Assembly: GCF_000687875.1 (NCBI RefSeq)
Contig: NZ_JHYG01000006.1
Location: 1 to 64,000, forward strand
Direction: 5' to 3'
Origin: Acidocella facilis ATCC 35904
Lineage (GTDB): Bacteria > Pseudomonadota > Alphaproteobacteria > Acetobacterales > Acetobacteraceae
DNA length: 64,000 nucleotides
Notes under the pieces: generated by a model
Told to the model about the DNA's origin: nothing
What the model saw: only the letters and a program-made list of their open reading frames with translations
The model's database searches: none
Part shown: in pieces, positions 53,826-62,777 of the stretch
Layout: each line of letters opens with the position of its first letter
Numbering within the stretch: the first letter of the stretch is position 1
Translations under genes and position numbers: made by a program

Positions 53826-55188
53826 ATGCGCCGGGAAGGCTCAGCTTCACCCTCACGCCCCCGGCATCCGATGCCCCGACCATCATCGTGCCGCCATGCA
53901 ACGCCACCACCGCATTGACCAGAGGCAGGCCGAGGCCATAGCCGCCGGCTTGCCGGGTCGGGTCGAGCTGGACGAAGCGCTGCATCACGCGCTCGCGCTG
54001 CGCGGCCGGGATGCCCTGGCCATCATCGCTGAGGGTGATGTCGATCCGCCCGTCGCGGCGCTGTGCCGAGAGCCGGGCCGTCTTCGCGCCGGCGGCATGG
54101 ATCAGGATATTGTCGAGAAGATTGGCGATGGCCTGGTTGATCAGATCGCGGTCGCCGAGCAGCTGCAGCCCCGGCTCGATCTGCGCCTCCAGCGCCAGCC
54201 CGCCATCCGCCATGGCGGGCTCATAGCTTTCGACGAGCGTTTCCAGCAAAGACGTCAGCGCCAGCGTTTGAAACCGCGCCCGCCGCGCCCCCGCTTCGAT
54301 TTCCGCCAGGCGCAGCAAGGCCGAGAAAATCGCCAGCGCCTGGTCGAGCTGGGCGATCGCCTCGTCGCACACGGCGCGGAAGCGCTCATCCTGCATCTGC
54401 GCGCGCGAAAGTTCGAGATGCTCGCGCAGCCGTGCCAGAGGTGAGCGCAGATCATGGCTGATATCGTTGGTGACCTGACGCAGATTTTCCATCAGCTGCT
54501 GGATGCGCGCCAGCGCCTGGTTCACCTCCCTGGCCAGCCGGTCGAATTCATCCTCATGCCGGCTCAGCGCGATGCGCTGGGTGAGGTCGCCGGCGACGAT
54601 ATCGTGCAGGGTGCGGGTGAAGCCATCGAGCCGGCGGGTGGTGGCCCGGCCGATCAGCAGGCTGATGATCAGCCCCAGCGCCATGATGGTGCCGAACACG
54701 CCGAGGAAGGAGCGGGCGATCAGGCTTTTCAGCGTCATCAGCGCGCTGGCGTCGGCGGCGATGAACAGGCGCTCGCCATGCGGCAGGTTCAGCACGGTGC
54801 CGCGGACCGCCAGAACATGTGGCGGCAGGCCGAGATCCGGCGCGCGGGGCAGGGTCTTCGGCCCGGTCCAGTGTGCCGCGACGTCGGGGGCGGGGCGGAA
54901 ATTGCCGGCCAGCCAGGTGCCGTCCGGCGCCAGCGCGGCATAAAGCAGGCCGCTGCCCTCGGCCAGCGTGGCGCGGACATTCCAGGCCACGCCGAGCTGA
55001 TTGGCGGCGATGTCGGCAGAGATGTCGGCTTGCGCGGCGGCGACGCGCGCATCGATCTGGTCGCGCCAGCTGGATTCGGTGGCGTGGTGGACGATGGCGA
55101 ACACCAGCAGCGCCCCGGCCAGGCAGACCAGCACCACGCCCCAGGCGAGCCTGATCCCCGGAACCCGCCAGACCCGGTTAAGCCACAT
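53824..55188 (-). CDS. Two-component sensor histidine kinase
   Basis: A 454-residue inner-membrane kinase. Two transmembrane helices (about 13-34 and 160-180) flank a periplasmic sensor of about 125 residues. HAMP follows (about 180-233), then HisKA with phosphorylatable His245 in NDISHDLRSPLARLR, and HATPase with LLDNILIHA (N box), DDGQGIP (G1) and GGYGLGLPLV (G2). It overlaps its response regulator by 11 bp. Divergent position beside an RND pump operon suggests it controls that pump, like CusS/CzcS-type systems; the signal is unknown. Confidence 0.92.
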   Translation of the reverse strand: MWLNRVWRVPGIRLAWGVVLVCLAGALLVFAIVHHATESSWRDQIDARVAAAQADISADIAANQLGVAWNVRATLAEGSGLLYAALAPDGTWLAGNFRPAPDVAAHWTGPKTLPRAPDLGLPPHVLAVRGTVLNLPHGERLFIAADASALMTLKSLIARSFLGVFGTIMALGLIISLLIGRATTRRLDGFTRTLHDIVAGDLTQRIALSRHEDEFDRLAREVNQALARIQQLMENLRQVTNDISHDLRSPLARLREHLELSRAQMQDERFRAVCDEAIAQLDQALAIFSALLRLAEIEAGARRARFQTLALTSLLETLVESYEPAMADGGLALEAQIEPGLQLLGDRDLINQAIANLLDNILIHAAGAKTARLSAQRRDGRIDITLSDDGQGIPAAQRERVMQRFVQLDPTRQAGGYGLGLPLVNAVVALHGGTMMVGASDAGGVRVKLSLPGA

Positions 55189-55852
55189 CCAGCCTGTACC
55201 CGGCGCCGCGATAGGTATGGATCAAAGGCGGCGAGAATCCCTGGTCGATCTTGCCGCGCAGCCGGCTGATCTGCGCCTCGACGATGCTGGTCTGCGGGGT
55301 GAAGTGAAAGCCCCAGACATCCTCCAGCAGCATGGTCTTGGTGACCACCTGGCCGCGATGCCGGAACAGATATTCCAGCACCTCATATTCGCGCGGCTTC
55401 AGCGTGATGCGCTGCCCGGCCCGCCAGACGCTGCGGGTGGTGCGCTCCAGCTCCAGATCCGCGATTTGCAGCCTTGTGGCGGGAGCAGGGGCGCGGGCGC
55501 GGCGGGCCAGGGCGCCGAGGCGGGCGGACAGCTCCGGCAGGGCGTAGGGTTTGACCATATAGTCATCGCCGCCGGCGCGCAGCCCCTCCAGCCGGTCATC
55601 CAGCCCGCCAAGGGCGGTGAGAAACAAAGCCGGGGTGTGGATGCCGGCCCCGCGCAGCGTCTGCAGCAGGGCCAGCCCGTCCAGCCCGGGGAGCATGCGG
55701 TCGATGATCAGCACGTCGAAGCTGCCGGCGGCGGCGGCGAGCAGCCCGGCGCGGCCATCGGCGGCCAGTTCGATCTCGTGGCCCTCCGGCGCCAGCCCGG
55801 CGCGCAGATTGGCCGCCGCCTGGGCGTCATCCTCGATCAGCAGGAGTTTCAT
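55178..55852 (-). CDS. Response regulator, OmpR/PhoB family
   Basis: A 224-residue regulator. The receiver domain (1-115) has acidic pocket E7/D8/D9, phospho-acceptor D51, T79 and K101 (VKPYALPEL). The winged-helix DNA-binding domain (125-222) has LKPREYEVLEYLFRHRG and IVEAQISRLRGKID, ending HTYRGAGYRLD. The ATG at 55852 follows a weak ribosome site; a longer frame adds 19 non-homologous residues. First gene of the leftward two-component operon, divergent from the TolC-type gene. Confidence 0.93.
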   Translation of the reverse strand: MKLLLIEDDAQAAANLRAGLAPEGHEIELAADGRAGLLAAAAGSFDVLIIDRMLPGLDGLALLQTLRGAGIHTPALFLTALGGLDDRLEGLRAGGDDYMVKPYALPELSARLGALARRARAPAPATRLQIADLELERTTRSVWRAGQRITLKPREYEVLEYLFRHRGQVVTKTMLLEDVWGFHFTPQTSIVEAQISRLRGKIDQGFSPPLIHTYRGAGYRLDVA

Positions 55853-55973
55853 GCCGCCCAGCCTGCCGCGCGCGGGGCTGGCTGGCAATTCGGCCGGGGG
55901 CCAAGGCAAAAATTAAATTCCTGCATAGTTGGCGATAGACGGCGGACAAATTGACATGGTTATGAGCGCGGTC

Positions 55974-57317
55974 ATGAAGCCCCGTTTGCTGAACTATCTG
56001 TGCCTGCCGCTCGCTTTGGGCCTGTCCCAGTGCGCCAGCTATCATGCCGCCCCGCTGCCCGCCGCGCCGGACCTGCGGGCCGGGGTGAGCGGGCTGCGGA
56101 CCCGCCTGCCGGATGGCACAGCGCTGGATGTGAGCGGGCCGCTCAGCCCGCAAACCCTGGCCAAGCTGGCGGTGCTGAACGACCCGGATCTGGTCGCCGC
56201 CCGGGCCCAGCGCGGGGTTAGCGAGGCCAATCTGCTGGCCGCCGGGACGCCGCCTGATCCCAGCATCACTGGCGGGTTCGCGGCCCTGCTCAGCGGGCCA
56301 GGCAGCATGCCGGCGCTGACCGGCGCCTTCACCCAGGATCTCGGCGCGCTGATCACCGGCCCGGCCGACCGGGCGGCCGCCCGCGCCGGGCTGAAGCAGA
56401 CGAATGAGGATATTCTCTGGCAGGAATGGCAGGTGGCGGCGAAGGCGGAGCAGCTGGCGGTGACGCTGGCGGGCGACCGTGAGACGCTGGCCAGCCTGCG
56501 CCAGGATGATGCGCTGCTGAGCCGGATCAACAGCGAGACGCAAACCCAGATCAGCGCCGGCAACCTCACCAGCAATGAGGGGGTGACGGCGCTGAGCGCG
56601 CTGGCGAGTGTGCAATCCAGCGAAAACACCACCGCCCAGGCGGCGCAGCAGGATGAGGTGGCGCTGGATGCGCTGCTGGGGCTGCAGCCGCATACGCCGG
56701 TTGCCATCGCCGCCCCCGCCATCGCCGCGCCGTCCCCGGCGGCGGTGCAGGCGGCACTGGCCAGCCTGGCGCAGCGCCGGCCGGATCTGCTGGCCTTGCG
56801 TTATGGCTATGAACAGGCGGACCAGAAATTGCGCGCCGCCATACTCAGCCAGTTCCTGCCGCTCAGCCTGGGCGGGGCGGGCGGGCGCGATACCTCCAAT
56901 GTCTGGAGCTTCGGGCCGCAATTCACCCTGACCTTGCCGCTGTTCAACCGCAACCGTCCGGCGATCAAGGCGGCGGAGGCGTCAAGGGCGGCGCTGCGGG
57001 CGCAATATCAGAGCGCGCTGGACAATGCCGCCGGGGCCGCCGCCGCGCTGCCGGCCCAGATCGCGCTGCTGCAGAGCGAGCTGCGGACCGCGCAAACCCA
57101 GGCGGCGCAGGCCCGGGCGATGGCGGATTCGGCACAGTCCCTCTACCAGGCCGGGCAGCTGGCCGGGCCGGTGTTCGCCAATCTCGCCGCTGTGGCCGGG
57201 GAACGGCAGCGCAGCGCCATCGCGTTGCGCGCCCAGTTGCAAACCGCTGAACTCTCTTTGGCCACGCTGCTCGGCTTTGGCCTGACGCAGCCGCTTACGG
57301 AACATCCCGCATCATGA
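55974..57317 (+). CDS. TolC-family outer-membrane efflux lipoprotein
   Basis: A 447-residue channel with lipobox LSQC (about Cys19 from the chosen ATG; ATGs at 55956 and 55962 would give longer signal peptides). Two OEP repeats appear as LAKLAVLNDPDLVAARAQRG and LASLAQRRPDLLALRYGYEQ. The first gene of a tripartite pump operon; its stop overlaps the adaptor ATG (ATGA). It is divergent from the OmpR/kinase pair. Confidence 0.88.
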   Translation: MKPRLLNYLCLPLALGLSQCASYHAAPLPAAPDLRAGVSGLRTRLPDGTALDVSGPLSPQTLAKLAVLNDPDLVAARAQRGVSEANLLAAGTPPDPSITGGFAALLSGPGSMPALTGAFTQDLGALITGPADRAAARAGLKQTNEDILWQEWQVAAKAEQLAVTLAGDRETLASLRQDDALLSRINSETQTQISAGNLTSNEGVTALSALASVQSSENTTAQAAQQDEVALDALLGLQPHTPVAIAAPAIAAPSPAAVQAALASLAQRRPDLLALRYGYEQADQKLRAAILSQFLPLSLGGAGGRDTSNVWSFGPQFTLTLPLFNRNRPAIKAAEASRAALRAQYQSALDNAAGAAAALPAQIALLQSELRTAQTQAAQARAMADSAQSLYQAGQLAGPVFANLAAVAGERQRSAIALRAQLQTAELSLATLLGFGLTQPLTEHPAS

Positions 57318-58363
57318 AACCGATCTATCCGATTGCCGCCGTCATCCTCGTTGCCGGGCTCGGGGCCTGGTATGCTCTGAGCCCCGCCGCGCCGGCGGAT
57401 AATACCCCCACGCCGGTCGCCACGGTGAGCACGGTTGCGGTTCGCAGCCAGAGCCTGCCGCGCCTGATCGACGCGCCGGGCAGCATCATCGCCGGCACGG
57501 CGGAGCAGAGCCTGGCGCTGAAGGCGGCCGGGGTGCTGGTGAGCTATCAGGTGGTGCCGAATGAGGCGGTGCAGCAAGGCCAGGCGCTGGCCCAGCTGGG
57601 GCCGGACCCGGTCGAGGCCGCCAATCTGGCCAAGGCGCAGGATGCGCTCTCGGCCGCCGATGCGGCGCGGGCGCATGTCGCGGCGCTGTTGCCGGCGCAT
57701 CTGGCCACCAAGTCCGACCTCGCCGCCGCCACCCAGGCGCAGCGTGACGCCGCCAGCGCCCTGGCGGCGCTGCGCGCCACCGGCGCCGGGCAGAGCTATA
57801 CGCTGAAGGCCCCGGCGGCGGGTCTGATCACCGCGCTGCCGGCCACCCCGGGCGGCAGCCTGCCGGCGGGCAGCGTGCTGGTGAAATTCGTGCCGCAAAG
57901 CGGGCTGGTGGCGCAGATCGGACTCGAGCAGAGCAAGGCCGCCCAGCTGCAGCCCGGCGATGACGCGACGCTGACGAAGCTGAATGGCGGCGCCCCGGTG
58001 GCCGCCCGCGTGGTTGGCATTGCCGGCGGGTTGGATGCGCAGACCGGGCTGATCGACGTGACGCTGCGCCCCGCCGCCCCGGTGACGCTGGGCGCCCCGG
58101 TGCGGGTGCAGATCCAGGCGGGGCAGCTGGAGGGCGTGCAGGTGCCCAACGAGGCCGTGCTGCGCGATGAGAAAGGGCTGTATGTGTATCAGCTCGATGC
58201 CAAGGGGATCGCGCATCGGGCGGATGTGGAGCTGCTGCAGCAGGGGGCCCGGACCAGCGTGCTGGCGGCCAAGGGGCTGAATCCCGCCTGGAAGATCGCC
58301 ACCCAGGGTGCCTACCAGCTCAGTGACGGCATGCAGACCGCCACCCAGGGGGCTGGCTCGTGA
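57314..58363 (+). CDS. RND efflux periplasmic adaptor (copy 2)
   Basis: A 349-residue membrane fusion protein. An N-terminal membrane anchor or signal (AAVILVAGLGAWYAL) is followed by SIIAGTAEQSLALKAAGVLV, lipoyl halves around QVVPNEAVQQGQALAQL and TLKAPAAGLITALPA, and beta-barrel segment VTLGAPVRVQIQAGQ. A short helical hairpin lies between the halves. Overlaps both neighbours by 4 bp. Confidence 0.9.
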   Translation: MKPIYPIAAVILVAGLGAWYALSPAAPADNTPTPVATVSTVAVRSQSLPRLIDAPGSIIAGTAEQSLALKAAGVLVSYQVVPNEAVQQGQALAQLGPDPVEAANLAKAQDALSAADAARAHVAALLPAHLATKSDLAAATQAQRDAASALAALRATGAGQSYTLKAPAAGLITALPATPGGSLPAGSVLVKFVPQSGLVAQIGLEQSKAAQLQPGDDATLTKLNGGAPVAARVVGIAGGLDAQTGLIDVTLRPAAPVTLGAPVRVQIQAGQLEGVQVPNEAVLRDEKGLYVYQLDAKGIAHRADVELLQQGARTSVLAAKGLNPAWKIATQGAYQLSDGMQTATQGAGS

Positions 58364-61300
58364 AGTTCAGCGCCTGGCTGGACCGGCATCGCCGTTTCGT
58401 TCTCACTTTGGCCACCGCCCTGGCGCTGGCCGGGTTGAGTGCCGCCATCTCCTTGCCGATCGGGCTGTACCCCGACGCCTCCTTTCCGCGCGTGCGCGTC
58501 ACTGTCGATACCGGCAGCCAGGCGGCCTCGCAGATGGTGCTGGCGGTGACGCAGCCGGTGGAGCAGGCGGTGCGCGCGGTGCCCGGCGTCGTCAACGTGA
58601 AATCCGTCACCTCGCGCGGCTCGGCGATGCTGACGGTGGATTTCGCCTGGGGCACCAACATGCCCACCGCGATGCTGGGGGTGAACGCGGCCCTGGCGCA
58701 GACCGTGCCCAGCCTGCCGCCCGGGGTGAGCTATAATGTTCTGCAGATGCTGCCGAACGTGTTTCCGTTCATGGCCTATGCGCTGACCTCCCCCAGCGTC
58801 GGCCTGGTGAAAATGCGCAACCTCGCGAAATACCAGCTGGTGCCGCTGCTCTCCGGGGTGAAGGGCATCGCCCATGTCCAGGTCCAGGGCGGCGATACCG
58901 GCGAGGTCGAGGTCTCGGCTGATCCGGCGCGGCTGGCGGCGGCGCATCTCACCCTCACCGATCTGGTCAATGCGATCTCGGGTGCGGCCAGCCTGCAATC
59001 GGTCGGGCAGATCGAGGATCATCAGCTGCTCTATCTGCTGCTCACCAATAACAGCGTCAGCGGCGTGCGGGATGTGAAGAATATCGTGCTGCGCGCCGGC
59101 CCTGGCGGGGTGCTGCATGTGGGGGACGTGGCGCAGGTGAGCCAGGGCGTGGTGCCGCAATTCCTCGGCGTCGATGCCGACGGCAAACAAGCTGTCACCT
59201 TGCTGCTCTACCAACAGACCGGCTCGGACATGGTCGCCACCGCCAAGGCCGTCGATAAGGCGCTGGCCGGGTTCAAGGGGCAGATTCCACCCGGTGTCAG
59301 CCTGAGCAAATGGTACGACCAGAGCACGCTGGTGCTGGCCGCGGCAGGCTCCGTGCGCGATGCGATCCTGATCGGCATCGTGCTGGCCGCCGGGGTGCTG
59401 TATCTGTTCCTGCGCAATGGCCGGATCACGCTGCTGGCCATCACCATCGTGCCGGCCTCGCTGGCGGCGGCGGTGATGGTGCTCTCAATGGCCGGGCTCA
59501 GCTTCAACATCATGACCCTCGGCGGTCTGGCGGCCTCGGTCGGGCTGGTGATCGACGATGTGATCGTGATGATCGAGTTCATCGCGCATCGCAGCGGCCA
59601 TCCCGCGCGCGGCGCCGGGCGGTTCTGGGTGTTGCAGGCGGGGAGCGCGTTTTTGCGGCCGCTGACCGGCTCCTCCGCGGCGACGCTGATCGTCTTCGTG
59701 CCGCTGGCCTTTCTCTCCGGTGTCACCGGCGCCTTCTTCAAGGCGCTGTCGATCACCGTGGCCTCCACGCTGCTCGCCTCCTGGCTGCTCACCGCTTTGG
59801 TGGTGCCGCTGCTGGCCGCGACCCTGGTGGATTTCGACCGCTGGACCGACCCCGGCCAGAACGGCCAGGGCTGGCTCGGGCGCACGCATGAGCGGCTGCT
59901 GAACCGCTTCCTCACCCGGCCGGTCCTGCTCGCCTTGCCGGTGCTGGGGCTGGTGGTGGTGGGCTATCTCTCCTACAGCCATGTGCAGACCGGCTTCATG
60001 CCCTCGCTCGATGAAGGCGGGTTCGTGATGGATTATCTCACCGCCCCCGGCACCTCGCTGGCCGAGACCGAGCGCGAGATGCGCGAGATCGAGGCGATCC
60101 TGCACAAGGACCCCGCCGTCGCCAGCTATTCGATGCGCGCCGGCGCCGGGTTTGGCGGCGATCTCGCGGAATCCAACAAGGGCGATTTCGTCATTCGCCT
60201 CACCCCGCTCAGCCAGCGCGCCAATATCGATGTGGTGATGAACCGCATCGCCAATGAGGTGACGGCGAAGGTGCCGGGCGTGCAGATCGATCCGCATCAG
60301 CTGATGTCCGACGAGCTGGGCGACATGACCGGCACGCCGCAGCCGATCGATGTGCGCCTCGCCGCGGCCGATCCGGCGGCGCTGGAAGGCGCGGCGCAGC
60401 GCGTGGCGGCGGCTTTGGGCAAGATCCAGGGGGTGGATTCCATCGATGACGGCGTGGTCCCGGCGGGCGATGCCATCGAGATCCATGTCAACCAGGCCCG
60501 CGCTGCGGCTCTGGGGCTCGATCCAAGCAAGGTCGCCGCGATTCTGCAGACCGCGATGGCCGGCACGGTGGCCGCGACCTTCGAGGGCAACAACCAGCTC
60601 ACCGGCATCCGCGTGCGCGCGCAAGGCGCGGCGGGGCTGAACACCACGCAGCTGGGGCAATTGCCGATCCCGACGCCGGCCGGCGCGCTGGTGCCGCTCT
60701 CCAGCATCGCCAGCTTCTCCATCGCTTCCGGCCAGCCGGAGATCACCCGCGAGGATTTGCAGCAGGTGGTGGATGTCACCGCCCGGCTCAACGGCACCGG
60801 GCTCGGCGCCGGCATCGCCGAAGTGAAAAAGGCGCTGGCCCAGCCTGGTATTCTCGGCAACGGCGTAACCTACACGCTGGGCGGGCTCTACAAGCAGCAG
60901 CAGATCGCCTTTGCCGGTCTGGTGCGGGTGTTCATCGCCGCCTTGCTGGCGGAGTTCGTGCTGCTGCTGCTGCTCTATGAGCGCTTCGCCTGGGTGGCGG
61001 CGATCATCTGCACCTCGCTGCTCTCCACCACCGCGGTGTTCACGGGGCTGTTCCTCACCGGCGTGCCGCTGAACATCACCGCGATGATGGGCATGGTGAT
61101 GATCGTCGGTATCGCCACCGAGATGGCGATCTTCTTCGTCTCCGAGGCGCAGCATCTGCTGGAGACGCTGCCGCCCCGCGAGGCCTTCGCCACGGCGGCG
61201 GCAAACCGGCTGCGGCCGATCGCGATGACGACGCTGGCGGCGATTCTGACGCTGCTGCCGCTGGCGCTGGATCTCGGCCAGGGGGCGGGGATGCAGCAGC

Positions 61301-61401
61301 CGCTGGCGATTGCCATCATCGCCGGGCTGCTGGTGCAGTTTCCCTTGGTGCTGCTGGCGCTGCCGGTGCTGCTGCTGAAACTCACCAAGCCCCGCGCCTA
61401 G
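58360..61401 (+). CDS. RND efflux transporter permease (copy 2)
   Basis: A 1013-residue pump with the N-terminal FVLTLATALALAGLSAAISLP and YPDASFPRVRVTVDTGSQAA. Helix 4 has VGLVIDDVIVMIEFIAHR, which keeps the double aspartate of drug-type pumps rather than the single-Asp metal type. Helix 10-12 region includes GVPLNITAMMGMVMIVGIATEM. GTG start overlaps the adaptor stop. Expression is probably governed by the divergent two-component system. Confidence 0.9.
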   Translation: MKFSAWLDRHRRFVLTLATALALAGLSAAISLPIGLYPDASFPRVRVTVDTGSQAASQMVLAVTQPVEQAVRAVPGVVNVKSVTSRGSAMLTVDFAWGTNMPTAMLGVNAALAQTVPSLPPGVSYNVLQMLPNVFPFMAYALTSPSVGLVKMRNLAKYQLVPLLSGVKGIAHVQVQGGDTGEVEVSADPARLAAAHLTLTDLVNAISGAASLQSVGQIEDHQLLYLLLTNNSVSGVRDVKNIVLRAGPGGVLHVGDVAQVSQGVVPQFLGVDADGKQAVTLLLYQQTGSDMVATAKAVDKALAGFKGQIPPGVSLSKWYDQSTLVLAAAGSVRDAILIGIVLAAGVLYLFLRNGRITLLAITIVPASLAAAVMVLSMAGLSFNIMTLGGLAASVGLVIDDVIVMIEFIAHRSGHPARGAGRFWVLQAGSAFLRPLTGSSAATLIVFVPLAFLSGVTGAFFKALSITVASTLLASWLLTALVVPLLAATLVDFDRWTDPGQNGQGWLGRTHERLLNRFLTRPVLLALPVLGLVVVGYLSYSHVQTGFMPSLDEGGFVMDYLTAPGTSLAETEREMREIEAILHKDPAVASYSMRAGAGFGGDLAESNKGDFVIRLTPLSQRANIDVVMNRIANEVTAKVPGVQIDPHQLMSDELGDMTGTPQPIDVRLAAADPAALEGAAQRVAAALGKIQGVDSIDDGVVPAGDAIEIHVNQARAAALGLDPSKVAAILQTAMAGTVAATFEGNNQLTGIRVRAQGAAGLNTTQLGQLPIPTPAGALVPLSSIASFSIASGQPEITREDLQQVVDVTARLNGTGLGAGIAEVKKALAQPGILGNGVTYTLGGLYKQQQIAFAGLVRVFIAALLAEFVLLLLLYERFAWVAAIICTSLLSTTAVFTGLFLTGVPLNITAMMGMVMIVGIATEMAIFFVSEAQHLLETLPPREAFATAAANRLRPIAMTTLAAILTLLPLALDLGQGAGMQQPLAIAIIAGLLVQFPLVLLALPVLLLKLTKPRA

Positions 61402-61551
61402 AGCAATATCCGATCAAACGGATTCGTTTGATCGGATAAATTTGCTCGCTAAAACAGAATCTAGAGCATCAAGCTAAAAGCTTGATGCTGGCGCGTCAGG
61501 ATAAACATAAATTGCTCTCGTATCGTGGTTCTGAAATCTACTTATTTCAGA
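61401..61551. repeat. Composite palindromic repeat, copy B
   Basis: A chain of inverted repeats between the pump gene and the beta-propeller gene. GAGCAA...TTGCTC enclose ATCCGATCAAAC/GTTTGATCGGAT (61401-61447). Then AGCATCAAGCT/AGCTTGATGCT (61465-61475, 61479-61489), a tail GCGTCAGGATAAACATAAATTGCTCT like copy A (quoted in parts: GCGTCA, TAAACA, ATTGCTCT), and a further hairpin GGTTCTGAAAT/ATTTCAGAACC. The rest of 61402-61694 shows no gene. Confidence 0.75.
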
Positions 61552-61694
61552 ACCATGAAATTAGAGCGAGATGGGTTTACAGCCGCCCGCTCTGGCTTTT
61601 CTTTGGCGAGCCTTCTCATCTGTTGATCGTGACGCCCCAGCCTCAAGATAAACAGATAGCGCGCTCATTTCTCCACCGCTCAAAAGGATTTGAT

Positions 61695-62729
61695 ATGCGA
61701 CATTTTTGGCAAGCCGGATTTGCGGCGCTGTGCCTCTCGACCGCCTGCGCGCCCATCGCCCATGCCGCCGCGCCCGCCTACAGCCTGGCACAGACCATTC
61801 CGCTCGGCGGCGACGCGCATTGGGATTATCTGCATTATCACGCGGCCACCGGGCAGCTTTTCATCGCCCATGGCAAGGCGGTGAGCGTGGTGGACATGGC
61901 CACAGGCAAGGTGCAGGGGAACGTGAGCGGGCTGGACGATACCCATGGCATCGCCTTCGATCCCGCCACCGGCGACGGCTATACCGACAGTTCCGGCACC
62001 AGGACGCTGTCAGAATTCGATCCGGCGACGTTGAAGGTGATCAAGACGCTGCCATCGCTCGAGGATACTGACGGCATGGTGTTCGACACCGCCAGCCATG
62101 ATATTTTCGTTGCGGCTGGCGATTCCCAGGCGGTGCTGGTGCTCGACCCGGCCACCGATCAGGAGACCAAGATCGATCTGCCCGGCAAGCCGGAATATCT
62201 GGTGGCCGATGGGCAGGGCCGGCTTTACGTGGCGCTGAATGACAAGAACCAGATCGCGGTGGTCGATACCGAGGCGAAAAAACTCGTCACCAGCGACGCG
62301 CTGCCCGGTTGCGCGGCGCCGACCGGCATGGCGATGGATACTGCCACGATGCGGGTTTTCGCCAGTTGCCAGAACGGCAAGCTGGCGGTGGTGAACGCCA
62401 AGACCGGCGCCATGGTGGCGCTGCTGAATATCGGCAAAGGTTCAGACAGCGCCGCCTTCGATGCCAAGCGGCATCTGGTGTTTAGCGCCAACAGCACCGG
62501 CACGCTCTCCGTCATCCGTGAGATCGACGCCGACCATTACCAGGCGCTGGCGCCGGTGAAGACGCAGATCGGCGCGCGGACGATGGCGCTGGATGAGGCG
62601 AATGGCGATGTGTTCCTGGTGACCGCCACGCCGCAGGGCAAGGGCAAGGTGAAACATCCCGGCTTCGCGCCGCGCTATCAGTTCGAGCCGGGGACGCTGC
62701 GGCTGCTGGTCTACAAGCCGGCGTCGTAA
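61695..62729 (+). CDS. Secreted YncE-like beta-propeller protein
   Basis: A 344-residue periplasmic protein. Signal peptide MRHFWQAGFAALCLSTACAP ending AHA-A is followed by six or seven blades of the type GKAVSVVDMATGKVQG, RTLSEFDPATLKVIKTL, SQAVLVLDPATDQETKI, NQIAVVDTEAKKLVTS and GKLAVVNAKTGAMVALL. Such YncE-family proteins bind ligands or DNA in the periplasm; the function here is unknown. AAGGA lies before the ATG. Two cysteines in the mature part (GCAAPTGM and ASCQNGK) may form a disulfide. It stands alone between a palindromic repeat and a terminator. Confidence 0.85.
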   Translation: MRHFWQAGFAALCLSTACAPIAHAAAPAYSLAQTIPLGGDAHWDYLHYHAATGQLFIAHGKAVSVVDMATGKVQGNVSGLDDTHGIAFDPATGDGYTDSSGTRTLSEFDPATLKVIKTLPSLEDTDGMVFDTASHDIFVAAGDSQAVLVLDPATDQETKIDLPGKPEYLVADGQGRLYVALNDKNQIAVVDTEAKKLVTSDALPGCAAPTGMAMDTATMRVFASCQNGKLAVVNAKTGAMVALLNIGKGSDSAAFDAKRHLVFSANSTGTLSVIREIDADHYQALAPVKTQIGARTMALDEANGDVFLVTATPQGKGKVKHPGFAPRYQFEPGTLRLLVYKPAS

Positions 62730-62770
62730 AGCTTTTGTTCCAGGTGCCGCTTTTGAAAAAAGCGGCACCG
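62730..62770 (+). terminator. Terminator between beta-propeller and RpiR genes
   Basis: The TAA is followed by AGCTTTTG (a weaker form of the stop-proximal box) and hairpin GGTGCCGCTTTT/AAGCGGCACC (62744-62770), then GAAAAATTC. Convergent genes on both sides may share it. Confidence 0.65.
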
Positions 62771-62777
62771 AAAAATT

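Noticed and set aside
58360-61401. Heavy-metal (CzcA/CusA) type RND assignment
   Set aside because: Helix 4 has the paired aspartates I-D-D typical of hydrophobic-compound pumps, so the metal class is not supported despite the divergent two-component system.
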